NCBI RefSeq assembly: GCF_032854445.1
Contig: NC_088303.1
Location: 13,833,501 to 13,897,500 of the forward strand
DNA from: Liolophura sinensis
Lineage: Eukaryota; Mollusca; Polyplacophora; Chitonida; Chitonidae
DNA: 64,000 bases
Direction of reading: 5' to 3'
Shown here: positions 53,211 through 63,900 of the stretch, one piece after another
How positions within the stretch are numbered: position 1 is the first letter of the stretch
Layout: each line of letters starts with the position of its first letter
Translations under genes and position numbers: made by a program
The notes under the pieces: generated by a model
What the model saw: the letters and a program-made list of their open reading frames with translations, nothing else
Told to the model about the DNA's origin: nothing
Database searches by the model: none

Positions 53211-53292
53211 CGACGAGGATGGCATTCGTACACAGGCGGGCAGAGTCCAATAAACCGGCAGTCCACCGCCTTATCCACTCGACCGCCTCGTC
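53211..53292 (-). pseudogene. tRNA-Ser relic, array copy 2
   Basis: 82 bases align with the intact copies. The acceptor stem is kept (GACGAGG), but the anticodon arm (AATAAACCGGCAGTCCAC in plus orientation) no longer gives GCT, and the T loop is altered. Confidence 0.8.
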
Positions 53293-53318
53293 ACTGACGA
53301 CAATTATCCGTACAACAG

Positions 53319-53668
53319 TGAGTGAGTGAGTGCTTGGGGTTTAACGTCGTACTCAACAATTTTTCAGTCATATGACGACGAAGGAATCATTAGGGTGCAT
53401 GCACGTGTAATGTGCCGGATTTCCACCGCTCTTTTATTTAGTGCTGCATCACTGAGAAGACTTACCGAAGGCAAGTAAGCCGCCCCGCCCGAGCCATTAT
53501 ACTGATACGGGTCAACCAGTCGTTGCACTATCCCCTTCATGCTGAACGCCAAGCGAGGAAGTTACAACTTCCTCTTTTAAAGTCTTAGGTGTGACTCGAC
53601 CAAGGATTGATCCTGGATCTACCGGTCCCGAAGCGGACGCTCTACCAACTGTGCTATCCGGGCCGGTC
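53319..53668 (-). mobile_element. Second-family SINE with 14-bp target-site duplication
   Basis: About 350 bp starting with a GTGAGTGAGTGAGTG tail side, core GGGGTTTAACGTCGTACTC, CATATGACGACGAAGG, and ending in a tRNA-like head (minus: CCGGCCCGGATAGCACAGTT, GGTAGAGCGTCCGCTTCGGG). The duplication TATCCGTACAACAG flanks it at 53305-53318 and 53669-53682, proving insertion into a pre-existing tRNA-array unit. Confidence 0.93.
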
Positions 53669-54370
53669 TATCCGTACAACAGATAAAGGATTTACCAGCA
53701 GTTTCGCTGACTTTTCACCATCTCTTTTTTCAAGCAATCGTCAAAGCACTTCACTGGGCAATGAATTTGCTCAAATAAGGATCAAAAATCATGTCTGGAC
53801 TTCAAACCTGCCATGATTTTTCACGTGTGTTTGCTACATTTGCAATTAAAGGTATAATTTTTTTGGCTAATCAATAAGCAATACAAAATATAACTCAGTG
53901 GCCAATACATTGAACGACAGCTGTTGAAAAAGGGAAGCGCAACCATTTTAGCAAGAACGCAAAGAAAATGAGAAAAAATATATGTAAAGTCCATTTACGA
54001 GAAAAACAAGGTACAGACGAAGCGTGGCATTACATGTCACACTGATAGTGGCAATCAAGGATGATGTGAGGAAAAATTATCAGTCCGAAAGATGTAATGT
54101 CATGGAAATGATTTATGTGCATGATACTACATTCATTCTGACCTGTTTAAAAACATGGAAAATTTTCGATTTCTCCGATTTGTAAAATGCAAAAAAGGTA
54201 TGTATTTCCAATCATTTCTAAGGAATTAGCTGAAAACAAATAAACTATTACATGTATTCGATACATTTATGAACCGTACGTAACGGAAGCCTTAAATGGC
54301 ATTGTTGTCAAGAAAATAAAAAAAAAACATCAAAAAAGAAAGCGATTTCTAAGAGAACAAAAGGCAATAT

Positions 54371-54452
54371 CGACGAAGTCGGGATTCGATCCCACGCGGG
54401 CAGAGCCCAGTGGATTAGCAGACCATCGCTTTAACCACTCGGCTACATCGTC
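54371..54452 (-). tRNA. tRNA-Ser(GCT), array copy 3, mutated
   Basis: An 82-base match with anticodon GCT kept (TCTGCTAAT loop). It differs from the intact copies in the acceptor stem (one T-T mismatch position by my pairing) and in the B box (GGATCGAATCC instead of GGTTCGAATCC). It could fold but may be a pseudogene. Confidence 0.5.
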
Positions 54453-54725
54453 ATTGATGACCGCAATGCAGAAGTATGATTTTCTAGCAGTTTCGCTGAC
54501 GTTTGACTACATATGTTTGGAGCAATGGGGTCAAAGGGCCTTTTTGGACAATGAATTTGCCCAAATAACGATCGAAAATCATGCGTTGGCTTCAAACCTT
54601 CCATGATTTTTCACGTGTGTTTGCTACGTTTGCAATTAAAGGAGCAGGATGAGGACGAATGCACGAGCTACACTGAGCGGGGCGGCTCCCATGGCATTCT
54701 CAATCCCTGTTCAATGGCGAAAGGG

Positions 54726-54732
54726 TATATAA
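54726..54732 (+). promoter_or_regulatory. TATA box of the virus-like element
   Basis: TATATAA followed by GG, with a GC box-like GGGGCGG about 45 bases upstream. It lies about 160 bases before the ATG at 54887 and points toward the plus-strand ORFs. Confidence 0.45.
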
Positions 54733-54848
54733 GGCCCTTCACGTACATAGCGTATTCGCCTCTAGAGAGCCCCAGAGACGGCCTACTGCCCTCGCCGGCC
54801 TGGTCAGTTACGTTTGACCCGACTCTTGACTAACCTTGCTGATCGAAC

Positions 54849-54889
54849 TCCCATTTAGGGACTGCAATAGATATACCAAAAGCGCCATG
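54849..54889 (+). promoter_or_regulatory. Leader motif, copy 1, ending in a start codon
   Basis: CTCCCATTTAGGGACTGCAA, TAGATATACCAAAAGCGCC, ATG. The same block stands before the next ORF (55154-55195) with four differences or so in 41 bases. Confidence 0.7.
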
Positions 54890-55135
54890 AAGAGACATAA
54901 TCACTGCGCCTGGATCAAAGTTGGTGAATCTGAGATCTGTGGAAAGAGCTGCCTCAAGACTTACTGTAAAGTACACTTTGCGAGGATCCGCCGCGGGCGT
55001 AAGATCCCCGGGCGCTGCAGATTTTGTGGGAAAGGCTTACAAAGCGGCATTGAACTTTGCCGGGACTGTGGTCGAAAGACGCTTCGACAGAGGCTGATAG
55101 CCAAAAAGAAGCGGGCGAACAGCAGTACTCAGTAG
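54887..55135 (+). CDS. Small Cys/His-rich basic protein of the virus-like element (82 aa)
   Basis: The start is the ATG at the end of the leader motif. The first half has a Cys/His cluster (HNHCAW, CGKSC, YCKVHF); the second has CRFCG, then about ten residues, then CRDCG, a CxxC...CxxC zinc-ribbon pattern, and a basic tail (RQRLIAKKKRANSS). This suggests a nucleic-acid-binding zinc protein. The frame is intact although neighbours are broken. An in-frame upstream ATG exists at 54836, but the repeated leader favours 54887. Family unknown. Confidence 0.55.
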   Translation: MKRHNHCAWIKVGESEICGKSCLKTYCKVHFARIRRGRKIPGRCRFCGKGLQSGIELCRDCGRKTLRQRLIAKKKRANSSTQ

Positions 55136-55153
55136 TCTTAGATGAGCTTCTTG

Positions 55154-55195
55154 CTCCCATTTAGAGCTTGCAATAGATATACCAAAAGCACCATG
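55154..55195 (+). promoter_or_regulatory. Leader motif, copy 2, ending in a start codon
   Basis: CTCCCATTTAGAGCTTGCAA, TAGATATACCAAAAGCACC, ATG at 55193. It starts 19 bases after the stop of the preceding ORF, so the two ORFs form a tight pair, each with its own leader. Confidence 0.7.
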
Positions 55196-55531
55196 ACACA
55201 TCGGCAAGGAGCACACACATTACGGGAAGAGTTTGCGGCCGTCACAGGTGTGCGACCCAGATATCCCAGATCCCGCAAGGCTTTGGGAGCCTTGCAGGGG
55301 GTTCTCGACAGGTATAAAACATCCAAGGACCGGCATGAAACGACCAAAGCTATCAAGAAACAAATGGCCTTTGAAGCCGAGTGCAGAGGACTCGCAGCCA
55401 TTGAAAATGATGTGTTTGTTGACCTGGATGACAAGGCCTCTCCCCCGGCAAGGTTCCCAACGGATGAGTCGTGCGTTATGACCCTGCAGTTCATCCAGGA
55501 AGCTACCCAGAATGAAGCAAAAGCATTCTGA
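55193..55531 (+). CDS. Hypothetical protein of the virus-like element (112 aa)
   Basis: The start is set by the second leader motif (MTHRQGAHTLREEFAAVTG). It is basic in its first half (RPRYPRSRKALGALQGVLDR), then acidic; mostly helical by composition. The same frame would need a frameshift to continue into RQLTADQSVLQDRRTYRTRE just downstream, so the original protein may have been longer. No family recognised. Confidence 0.45.
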   Translation: MTHRQGAHTLREEFAAVTGVRPRYPRSRKALGALQGVLDRYKTSKDRHETTKAIKKQMAFEAECRGLAAIENDVFVDLDDKASPPARFPTDESCVMTLQFIQEATQNEAKAF

Positions 55532-56460
55532 CTTCTTGGCCTGCAAGACAGGCAACTAACCGCCGACCAGTCCGTACTTCAGGACAGGCGTACCTACAGG
55601 ACGCGGGAGGTTTACGAAAGGCTCCAGAAGGAATGTGAAGCCCTAGGCGACAATACGTTACTCGACAGAAACTTCGGAATCAACCACGCGGCCAGTATTA
55701 TGGCCAAGGAACGCAATAGCTGGTAACCAACGCCAGCCAACCTCATCGACGATGTCCAGAAGGCTTGCGTTTAGCATGGCCACGAGGGGCTCTGGAACTC
55801 GATGTGTCCAAAGACGTTGTCAGCATCTACATGAGGGCCTGCTACCCGGTCTCCTTCGAGGGAAAGGGCGGAGCCAAACCCTACTTCGAGCGATTCGGAC
55901 ATCTAACCCACCGAATGGTCGACATCGCATCAATGCCCCCCTTTCGGAAGACATCGGCACAGGCTTCGCCGAGTTCCAGGTATGGGACTTCGTAGATAAC
56001 TGCCATTCTGTCATCCCCACGTGGCTTGGTAGGCATTTCGCAGATGGCAAATGGGCCCCGAGGGCACTCCTCGCCTCCCTGAAAGAGTCTGGCCTCTTGA
56101 AATTCTTTAATGTCCGCGAAGCCATCGTTGCTTTCAAGACGCAGACTGACCTATCCCGACAGTCTAGACCAACCCTGCCCAATGATAGGCAAATTAACAC
56201 AGGGCAGCATGGCCGATGGGTACGGCTGAACAGAAGGCCGGTGACAGACTAGGGTGAACTTGGCTTCCTTGTGAGGTACACCCTCCAAAACGGCACCTTG
56301 GTTTTCGACTCCCAAAGGAGCCCTCTGGACCACATCCTCACGTACTACGATGGTTCACAGCCCCAGTATACCCATCTAGGCGCAAGTATGCTCGCATATG
56401 CCCACATCAACCTGATCTCTATGCTTTCGAGGTTCGAACCAGAGGAGGCAGTCCGCGTTG
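55532..56460 (+). pseudogene. Broken coding sequence of the virus-like element, plus strand
   Basis: Coding-like, GC-rich sequence with at least three frame changes and stops. Pieces include SKDVVSIYMRACYPVSF, then FQVWDFVDNCHSVIPTWLGR, FADGKWAPRALLASLKESGL, and later DHILTYYDGSQPQYTHLGAS. A polymerase or other replication protein is possible from size and position, but I cannot identify it. Confidence 0.45.
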
Positions 56461-56462
56461 GC

Positions 56463-57170
56463 TCAGTACAGCGCCTCTTTGAAGCTGCCATCTTCCATGT
56501 GAAACTGGGCGTCCATGATCACATATAGATAAACGTTCAATACGCCCGCTGCATCTGCCTCTTTTGTGACCTGTATGGTCATCCCTTCGCTGGCGTTCTC
56601 CACGCGCCTTCCACTGCCAGTGCAGCTGGTCGTCGTCTTGGTTCTTAGGCCCAAAGACAGAGCATACTTGGGCTTGAGGAATTCTTCCAAAGACACGTCT
56701 GCTAGGCCTAGATCTCTTACGACCCTGGCCACCTCTGGGTGCCGCTTTGTGATAGATGAGCAGGCGTAGGACTTCCCGGCCTCTTCCCATTGCTGGTACA
56801 CCCGCATTCCTTGGTTGCACCTTGCATTCCACCCGCTGATTGGGGATGCTCTCGTAACCTCTACCGTTGTGATCTGAAGGCTGCAGAAGGACTTCCTCTT
56901 CCACGGCGCTCCGGCTGCTTCAGTCTCAAACAGCATCAAGACACCCTTCAGCGGTTTAGCTGGCACATTGAGGTTTATGTTCCAGAGTGTGTCCGATTTG
57001 TCCTTCACAAGTCTGCGGTGCCGGAGAACGCGATCATATAGTATGACGAGCCTCCCAAACTGGATCTTTCTAGCCATCTCCGGTTCAGTGACCATATCGA
57101 ACTCCAGACTGATGTTTTCGACAGTGTAAATGCGTCCAAACGGGACGTTGATCTGGTTGTGAACCCACAC
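56463..57170 (-). pseudogene. Convergent frame of the virus-like element, capsid-like at best
   Basis: 235 open codons on the minus strand that meet the plus-strand coding end at about 56460. The protein looks beta-rich in its first half and has GSGRR..ENASEGMTIQVTK, LNVYLYVIMDAQFHMEDG at its end. Local frame slips are likely (Cys/Arg-rich scraps interrupt an otherwise regular pattern), and coding similarity appears to start upstream of 57170. A double-jelly-roll-type capsid protein of an adintovirus/Polinton-like element is a guess from style, not from a match. Confidence 0.4.
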
Positions 57171-57547
57171 CTGGTGCAGATATCAATGGGCGTTGTGGTA
57201 CGTAAGATTTTTAATCGCGACACGGCTTTCCTCTCGTGCACGCACCTGGGAGGAGGTCCCAACTCAAAATCCTGGCTCGATCTCATCTCACCATTTCCAC
57301 CATTTTCCCGGTTACCCGCATCATTCGGGGTATTGTATTGGGTCCTAATGCAGTACCCGATCCCTTCCATGTCCTTCCTGGCTTGAGGATTGGATGGTCG
57401 GAAGAACGTGTCGGTAGAGACGGACTCGTCGTAAAATTGCTGAAGGGAGGATCTATTAAAGTCAAGACGACGATAGACAATGTCCAGGCCGCTGCGGCAC
57501 AACCGGTGCAGATGAGCCGAAAAAATTTAGAGCATGACATTTCAGTT

Positions 57548-57608
57548 GATTTATTTATTTAGTTTATTTATTTGATTGGTGTTTTACACCGTACTCAAGA
57601 ATATTTCA
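57548..57608 (-). mobile_element. Short SINE fragment, minus orientation
   Basis: TTTATTTATTTAGTTTATTT, ATTTGATTGGTGTTTTACAC, CGTACTCAAGAATATTTC. Only the 3' end of the common SINE remains, at the right border of the virus-like element. Confidence 0.85.
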
Positions 57609-57872
57609 AGAATTGTGCATGACACTACATTTACACTGACCAAAGTGAAAACATGGAAAATTCCCCATTTTTCCGGTTTCTAAAATGCAAAACAGGTATT
57701 TATATCCAATTAATTCTGAGAAATTAGTTGAAAATAGATAAACTATTACATGTACTTGATACATTTATGATTTGTACATTAATGGAAGCCTTAAGTGACA
57801 CTGTCGTCAAGAAATTAAAAAAAAATAACATCAAAAAACAAATTGATTTTGAAGAGAAAGAAAAGGCAACCT

Positions 57873-57929
57873 GGACGAGGATGGGATTGGAATCCACGCG
57901 GGCAGAACCAACTGGATTAGCAGTCCATC
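57873..57929 (-). pseudogene. tRNA-Ser relic, array copy 4, cut by a LINE
   Basis: The 3' part of tRNA-Ser(GCT) is kept from the acceptor 3' strand to the anticodon arm (GGATTAGCAGTCCATC in plus orientation), then the sequence switches to LINE 3' sequence. The 5' half of the tRNA is missing. Confidence 0.85.
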
Positions 57930-58228
57930 CCGTTTTATTCTTATTGTGTTTTTTGATAAGAACTGTTGAAATGTACAATATAAGATTAATGACATACCCA
58001 GCACAGTTTTTATTCCCAAAATAATATCACAGAAAAGTGGGGATGTATACACATGTTTCTCTTTTAACAATCAAAAGTCATACTTGGTATACATTTAAAA
58101 ACATACATGAGTTCTCCAGATTCAGATAATTTTATGACATGACTGTTTCGCAGAAATCGTTTGGAGAAATCTCCGATCCGCCTTTTAGATCTATAGTAAT
58201 CATGATACTGTTCAAACGTCTGTTTAAC

Positions 58229-58561
58229 TCAGTATACAAATAGTCTGTGGATATCAATATCAGTGCCATGAAAAGTCTTTAAACGTCTTCTTTTTTCAAT
58301 TACAAATCTGGCCGTAGAACGTATTATGTTTACAGCATTTTCATTGACAAGTCTTGATTTCATAAGGAAGCCGAAAAGCAGTAAACATTGAAATGAATGG
58401 TAAGTTGGATAGAAATGTGGAGCTTTTTGAAAAAGTGCTTCCAACAAATCATTTACATTCAAGTGAAAATGGCTCAAAACTTCACATTGCAAAGGTATAT
58501 GTGCTATATCTTCGGGTTCTTTTCCACATATACTACACAAAGTTGAATTCACAGTTCCCAT
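58229..58561 (-). pseudogene. LINE copy C, ORF2 C-terminal zinc-knuckle part
   Basis: MGTVNSTLCSICGKEPEDIA, HIPLQCEVLSHF: a CxxC...H...C group like the one ending L1/Tx1-type ORF2 proteins, followed by about 80 residues to the stop. It fixes the 3' end of the LINE coding part. Confidence 0.75.
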
Positions 58562-58615
58562 TTAAAACAGTTTTGTTTTTGTAAAAATGGCGTTGTGCAA
58601 AATTTTAAGATCTAA

Positions 58616-58712
58616 TTCTCGCCACTCGGGATTCTTCAGTGTAAAGTTTCTCGCCACGCGGGATTCTTCAGTGTAAAGTTTCTCGCTACGCGGGATTCTT
58701 CAGTGTAAAGTT
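58616..58712. repeat. 32-bp repeat, three copies, inside LINE copy C
   Basis: TTCTCGCCACTCGGGATTCT, TCAGTGTAAAGT recurs three times at 32-bp spacing. 32 is not a multiple of three, so the expansion also shifts the ORF2 frame. Confidence 0.9.
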
Positions 58713-59606
58713 TACCAGTTCCAGAATTCTATTCATAGCCACATTAGGTAGGGCATTTTTCCACATTTCCTCTGAGCCGCAAGACTTTTCCACACCTTTA
58801 CCGAGACACATGTAGAACTCCCGTGTTTGCAATAAGCAAACAGTTTTTTTAATATCTCCATCCTTTACAACAATATCTTCAGACATTAATTCTGTCCGCC
58901 TAACAGTGGTATTTGTCCAATCCTTTGGGATGCATGACTTGATAAGAGTAAACATAGTTTCAGTTTAACTGCATCGGCGTTCGGGAACCGCTTGGATACA
59001 ATCTGTATCACCACCTGAGCTGGCAAATAACCAGGAATTATCTCAATAAGTGTTTTACCAGAACAATGCCACTGCTAGTAAATGTGTCTGAGCTGAGCGA
59101 CCTCCCGTTAACAGTTATTCTCGGATTAGAAAACAAAGGTTGGCACAATTTCTGGGACTTTGTCTCAACAATTAGATCTGCATGCTTCAGAAAATTATAC
59201 CAACTGGCAAAAACTTCCTTATAGTAATGAGGATTGTGAAAAGCACGATGAACATTTGACATAAACAGTAACTCAGTTGTTACATTGAGTTTACAATGTT
59301 TCAGTAGAAAACCCCCCAAAAATTCCTTCCACAGTACACGACAGCTGGTATTTAAAATTTTCGCCAATGTTTTCAGTGTAAACGCCTCCTGTTTCAAAGC
59401 TACATCTTTGAGGTTTAAACCGCCTTCTGTTCTAGTTTTAACAACAGTGCCATAAGCTACTAAATGGGCACCCCCATTCCACAAAAAATCTACACACATG
59501 TTTTTAATTCTTTTTATGTATACTTCAGGCATTGGAATAACTTCTAACTTATACTACACTCGTGACACAACCAATGAGTTGATAACCGTTACCCTACCAT
59601 GTAGAG

Positions 59607-60310
59607 TCAAAAGACGCCGTCGCCAGTTTTTTTTAGCAGGCGATGGGTATCATTAGTCACCTCTTGCCAGTTGAGCTCACTACACAACGTTGCGTCAGGG
59701 CCTAGACATACACCCAGTACTTTTATACAGTCTCGTTTCACTCGTATGCCTGAAACATGGCTTTCATGTTCATTATTTCCCACATACAGCAAATTATTTT
59801 TACTCATGTTCACTTTAGCGTTGAACGCTTTACAATATACATCAATAAATGACAATGTCTTCGTTACTGATTCTTTGTCCCTTAGCGTCAAGGTAGTATC
59901 GTCTGCATGCTGAAAGCAGAGCGACGTGCACGAGGAAAATGGAATATCAATGCCTTGTATAGAACTACAGTTTCTTATTAGGGCCCCCAGTTGTTCAGCA
60001 GTTAACACCTATAACATGGCGGAGATAGGACAGCCTTGTCAGACCGATTTGCCCACCCTAAAAAAGGCATGACAAAACCGTTGACTTTTACAACACTTCT
60101 AATGTCATTATAAAGCATACTAATCCATGTGATAAACATCGTGCCAAAGCCAAACTTATCCAGCACTTCTAACAAAAAGGCGTGCGAGACCCTGTCAAAG
60201 GCTTTCTCTTGATCAAGTTTTAGTAAATACATTTTGAGATTGTCCTCCGCTACACAATCGATAACATCTCTAATGCTCGCTACGGTGTCCGCTTTATCTC
60301 GACCAGGCAC
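59607..60310 (-). pseudogene. LINE copy C, RT palm in two frames
   Basis: Frame 60002-60310 has LKLDQEKAFDRVSHAFLLEV, LDKFGFGTMFITWISMLYND (RT motif A region, with the usual DQ.KAFDRV). Frame 59607-60008 has CFQHADDTTLTLRD (motif C, HADD in place of YADD) and FNAKVNMSKNNLLYVG. The motif C change and the frame break make it inactive. Confidence 0.85.
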
Positions 60311-62279
60311 ACATCAGCTTTGTAATGGCAATATGAGACTTTCCATAACACACTTTAGTCGGTTCGACAGGCATCTAGGCAATATTTTGTAATCTACACT
60401 GAGCAAAGTCATGGGTCTCCAGTTTTTTTTAGGTTGTTACGAGCACCTTCCTCTTTATGTATAAGAGTGATTACACCAGAACGCATTGAGCGAGGCAGAT
60501 TGCCACAGGCAAAACTCTGGGTGAAAACATCAAACAAAATTTTACACAACTAAGGTCAGAAGAAACAATAAAATTCAGCCGTGAGCCCGTCATTGCCAGG
60601 ACTTTTGTTTTTCGCCATACCTTTCAGTGCCACACACAATTCATCCTTTGTCAACTCCGTGTCACAGAAAGTTCTATTACCATCATCTAACATCATACTG
60701 TAACATAGGCCAGTAAGTTTTTAACATCATTCAAATCAACCGCATCTTTAGTATACAGTTGCTCATAATAATTATACATCTCATTTATAATGTCATCTGT
60801 AGAGGTCACAATATCATCGGTAGTCTTAATTCACTGATAATTTTGTTTTCCTGATTGCATCTCTCTATATTGAGAAAAAAGAGGTATTTCTGTCACCCTC
60901 CACAGCCCATAGGGTCTTAGACCGTAGAATAGCGCCTTTACATATATCCAATTCTATGCTCTTGAGTTCCGATTCTAACTGACAAATTGATGTTCTGTCA
61001 TAGTTGGGTATATTCGCAGCCCTCCTGTATTCATTAACCAACTTGCATTGAATGCTGAATATCTGATTACATCTTTAATCCTTTCTCGTCTTGCCAAATA
61101 ATAGGGCTAAGCTTTTAGATTATCCCACAAGACAGTAATTTCTTTGGTATACTGCTCGTTTTGTTTCTCTGTATCGATGAATTCCAGCACACGATTAACG
61201 AAATCGTTGTCTTGCAATAATAGGTTGTTAAAATAAATAACCCCAGGGCCTTGCTCAACAGTACAAAGATCAAGTCTGAGGACAATGGTGCTGTGGTCAC
61301 TAAACGAATTTCTCCGCTAGTGCACTGATTGTAATTTAGCTGTTAACGCCCTGCTCGCAAACACATGATCAATGCGGTTTTGTTGTAATACATCGTTAGC
61401 ACATCGTCTCCAAGAAAAACTAATCTTATCAGGGTGGCAATACCGCTACATATCTCTGACATCGTGCTCACTGACAAAGTCAAGAACACCTGACGTGACC
61501 TATCATGTTGTAGGACCTTAGCTGACCTATCACGAGTTGAAAACACCACATTTAAGTCCCCAACCAAAATACAATAAGCCTCTGGACGTAAATAGTTTGA
61601 AAGAGACTGGACAAAAACAGTTCATGATATCATATTTCACAGCATTTACTTCTACACATAAGCAAATAATTCTACCTGCTGCGTCACGTTTCCATTCAGT
61701 AACACAATGTTGCGGTTTCTGACTTACTACAATGCGCCCCCTTCCCGGCTTCTCCCGTCAGCATTGCTAAAGTACAATTTGCCGGGAAATAGATGTTTGA
61801 ATTGGTCAATAAAGTTATCGTCCCAAAATGTTTCCTGGAGGCATATTATGTCTGACGCTCAAGCAGAGAATAATATGACCAAATTTGGGTGAGGCTTGAG
61901 TTTTCGTCTTCTTTGGTTCCGGACCGTGGAGAAACCCGAAGATTGTGTGACCAACGCCTCACTGTCGTCGCTGTCCCCCTCCTTTGTTTTTTCGTTTTCC
62001 TGACTTGCTGGTTCTTCACCACCTTTTCTTTGTATTTCAGCGTGGGGTTCAGGAGCCTCGGCTTGTTCATGCACGGGTATTTCCAGGTCACTGGTGACAA
62101 CTTCTCTTTGCTGCACGTCCCCCTTTTCTTTCTGTACATTTTCGCCGGTTTCTGGATTTTTGTCAGTTGTATGAGATTGGAACCCAAGCTGAGATACCTT
62201 CGCAGATAAATAAAGGGCAAGTGTCACACAATTCACGGTTGTCGTTGTATCTACATCTCAAAGAAACAAAAGGCAATCT

Positions 62280-62361
62280 CGACGTAGATTGCATTCGAAC
62301 CAACGCTGGCAAAGCCCAATGTATTAGCAGTCCATCGCCTTAACCACTTAGCCACCTCGTC
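62280..62361 (-). pseudogene. tRNA-Ser relic, array copy 5
   Basis: 82-base match; the anticodon GCT is still readable, but acceptor stem pairing (GACGTAG side), variable arm and T arm carry several changes. Confidence 0.75.
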
Positions 62362-63094
62362 ACTGACAACAATTATCTGCAGAACAGAAAAATGAGTTAG
62401 CAGCAGTTTCGCTGACATTTCACCATCTCTTTTTTCCAGCAATTGTGTCGAAGGCCTTCATTGGACAATGGATTTGCCCAAATAACGATCGAAAATCAAG
62501 CCTTGGCTTCAAGCGTTTTTTGAATTTTCACGTGTGTTTGCTGCATGTGCAAATTTAAGGTATAACACTTTGGCTAATCAATGAACAATACAAAACATAA
62601 CTGTGTGGCCAATACACTGAACGGCAGCCGTTAAAAACGGAAGCGCAATCATTTTGGCAAGAACGCAAAAAAAAAAATGAGAAAAAATATATCTAAAGTC
62701 CATTTACGAGAAAAATAAGTTACAGACAAAGCGTGGCATTACACGTTTCATTGATAATGGCAATCAAAGATGTTGTGAGGAAAAATTATTAGTCGAGAAA
62801 ATCTAAAATCCGAAAGATGTAATGTCATGGAAATCATATAGGTGCATGACACTACATTCATACTGACAACTGTAAAAACATGGACAATTTCCGATTTTTC
62901 CGATTTCTAAAACGGAAAAAAGGTATTTATATCCAATTAATTCTAAGCAATCAGGTGAAAATAGATAAACGATTACATGTATTTGATACATTTATGACTT
63001 GTCCATTAACGGAAACCTTAAGTGGCACTGTCGTCCTGAAAATTAAAAAAAAAACCCTTAATAAAATGATTTCGCAGACAAACAAAAGGAATGT

Positions 63095-63176
63095 CGACGA
63101 GGATGGGATTCGAACCCACGCGGGCAGAGCCCAATGGATTAGCAGTCCATCGCCTTAACCACTCGGCCACCTCGTC
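63095..63176 (-). tRNA. tRNA-Ser(GCT), array copy 6, intact
   Basis: Reads GACGAGGTGGCCGAGTGG, TTAAGGCGATGGACTGCT, AATCCAT, a GGGC-TCT-GCCC variable arm, GGGTTCGAATCCC and CCTCGTC plus discriminator G. All stems pair by my check; the A and B boxes are consensus. Plus-orientation AAAA at 63084-63087 gives a TTTT pol III stop just downstream. It decodes AGC/AGU serine codons. Confidence 0.95.
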
Positions 63177-63900
63177 ACCCACTACAAAAATCTGCAGAAC
63201 AGAAAAATGATTTAGCAGCAGTTTCGCTGACGTTTAACGATTTCTTTATCCAACAATTGTGTCGAAGGCCTTTATTGTAGAATGAATTTCCCCAAATAAC
63301 GATCGAAAATCATGCTTTGGCTATAAACAGTGTTTTGATTTTTCACGTGTGTTTAGCGCGTTTGCAATTCAAGGTATAACTTTTTGGCTAATCAGTAAGG
63401 AATTCAAAATATAATTGGGTGGCCATTACAATGAACGACAGCTGTTCAAAAAGGGAAGCGTAATTTTATTTTGGCAAGAGTGAAAGAAAATGAGAAAAAA
63501 TATATGTAAAGCCCATTTACGAGAAAAACAAGTTACAGACAAAGCGTGGCATTACACGTTTCATTGATAATGGCAATCAAAGATGTTGTGAGGAAAAATT
63601 ATTAGTCGAGAGAATCTAAAATCCGAAAGATGTAATGTCATGGAAATCATATAGGTGCATGACACTACATTCATACTGAGAACTGTAAAAACATGGACAA
63701 TTTCCGATTTCTAAAACGGAAAAAAGGTATTTATATCCAATTAATTCTAAGCAATCAGGTGAAAATAGATAAACGATTACATGTATTTGATACATTTATG
63801 ACTTGTCCATTAACGGAAACCTTAAGTAGCACTGTCGTCCTGAAAATTAAAAAAAAAAAACCTTAATAAAATGATTTCGCAGACAAACAAAAAGTAATGT

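Larger units (their letters stand above)
54643..57547. mobile_element. GC-richer virus-like inserted element, decayed
   Basis: A segment visibly richer in G+C than its flanks replaces part of a tRNA-array unit; the unit breaks at TGCAATTAAAGG (54642) and resumes near 57614. It has a promoter-like left end, two short plus-strand ORFs with nearly identical leaders, broken plus-strand coding sequence (55.5-56.5 kb) and a convergent minus-strand frame (56463-57170). This compact, two-directional layout suggests a DNA-virus-like or Polinton/Maverick-like element. No integrase or clear polymerase is recognised, and both ends lack visible terminal repeats. The assignment is uncertain. Confidence 0.5.
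57930..62245 (-). mobile_element. LINE copy C (L1/Tx1 type), 3' end joined inside a tRNA-Ser gene
   Basis: Right to left on the minus strand: hydrophilic ORF1-like end or ORF2 start (61859-62236), endonuclease (ASDIICLQETFWDDNFIDQF near 61.8 kb; MVGDLNVVFSTRDRS 61343-61567; NRIDHVFASRAL and SFSDHSTIVLRLDL near 61.3 kb), linker, RT (MYLLKLDQEKAFDRVSHAFL at 60.2 kb; FQHADDTTLTLRD at 59.9 kb, where YxDD is usual), thumb region (59038-59532: FLWNGGAHLVAYGTVVKTRT), and C-terminal CSICG...H...C (58229-58561). Many stops and frameshifts; inactive. Confidence 0.85.

Noticed and set aside
54954-55555. Minus-strand frames opposite the virus-like ORFs
   Set aside because: GC-rich coding DNA leaves open frames on the other strand; the plus-strand frames have leaders and a zinc-ribbon pattern, the minus frames have neither.
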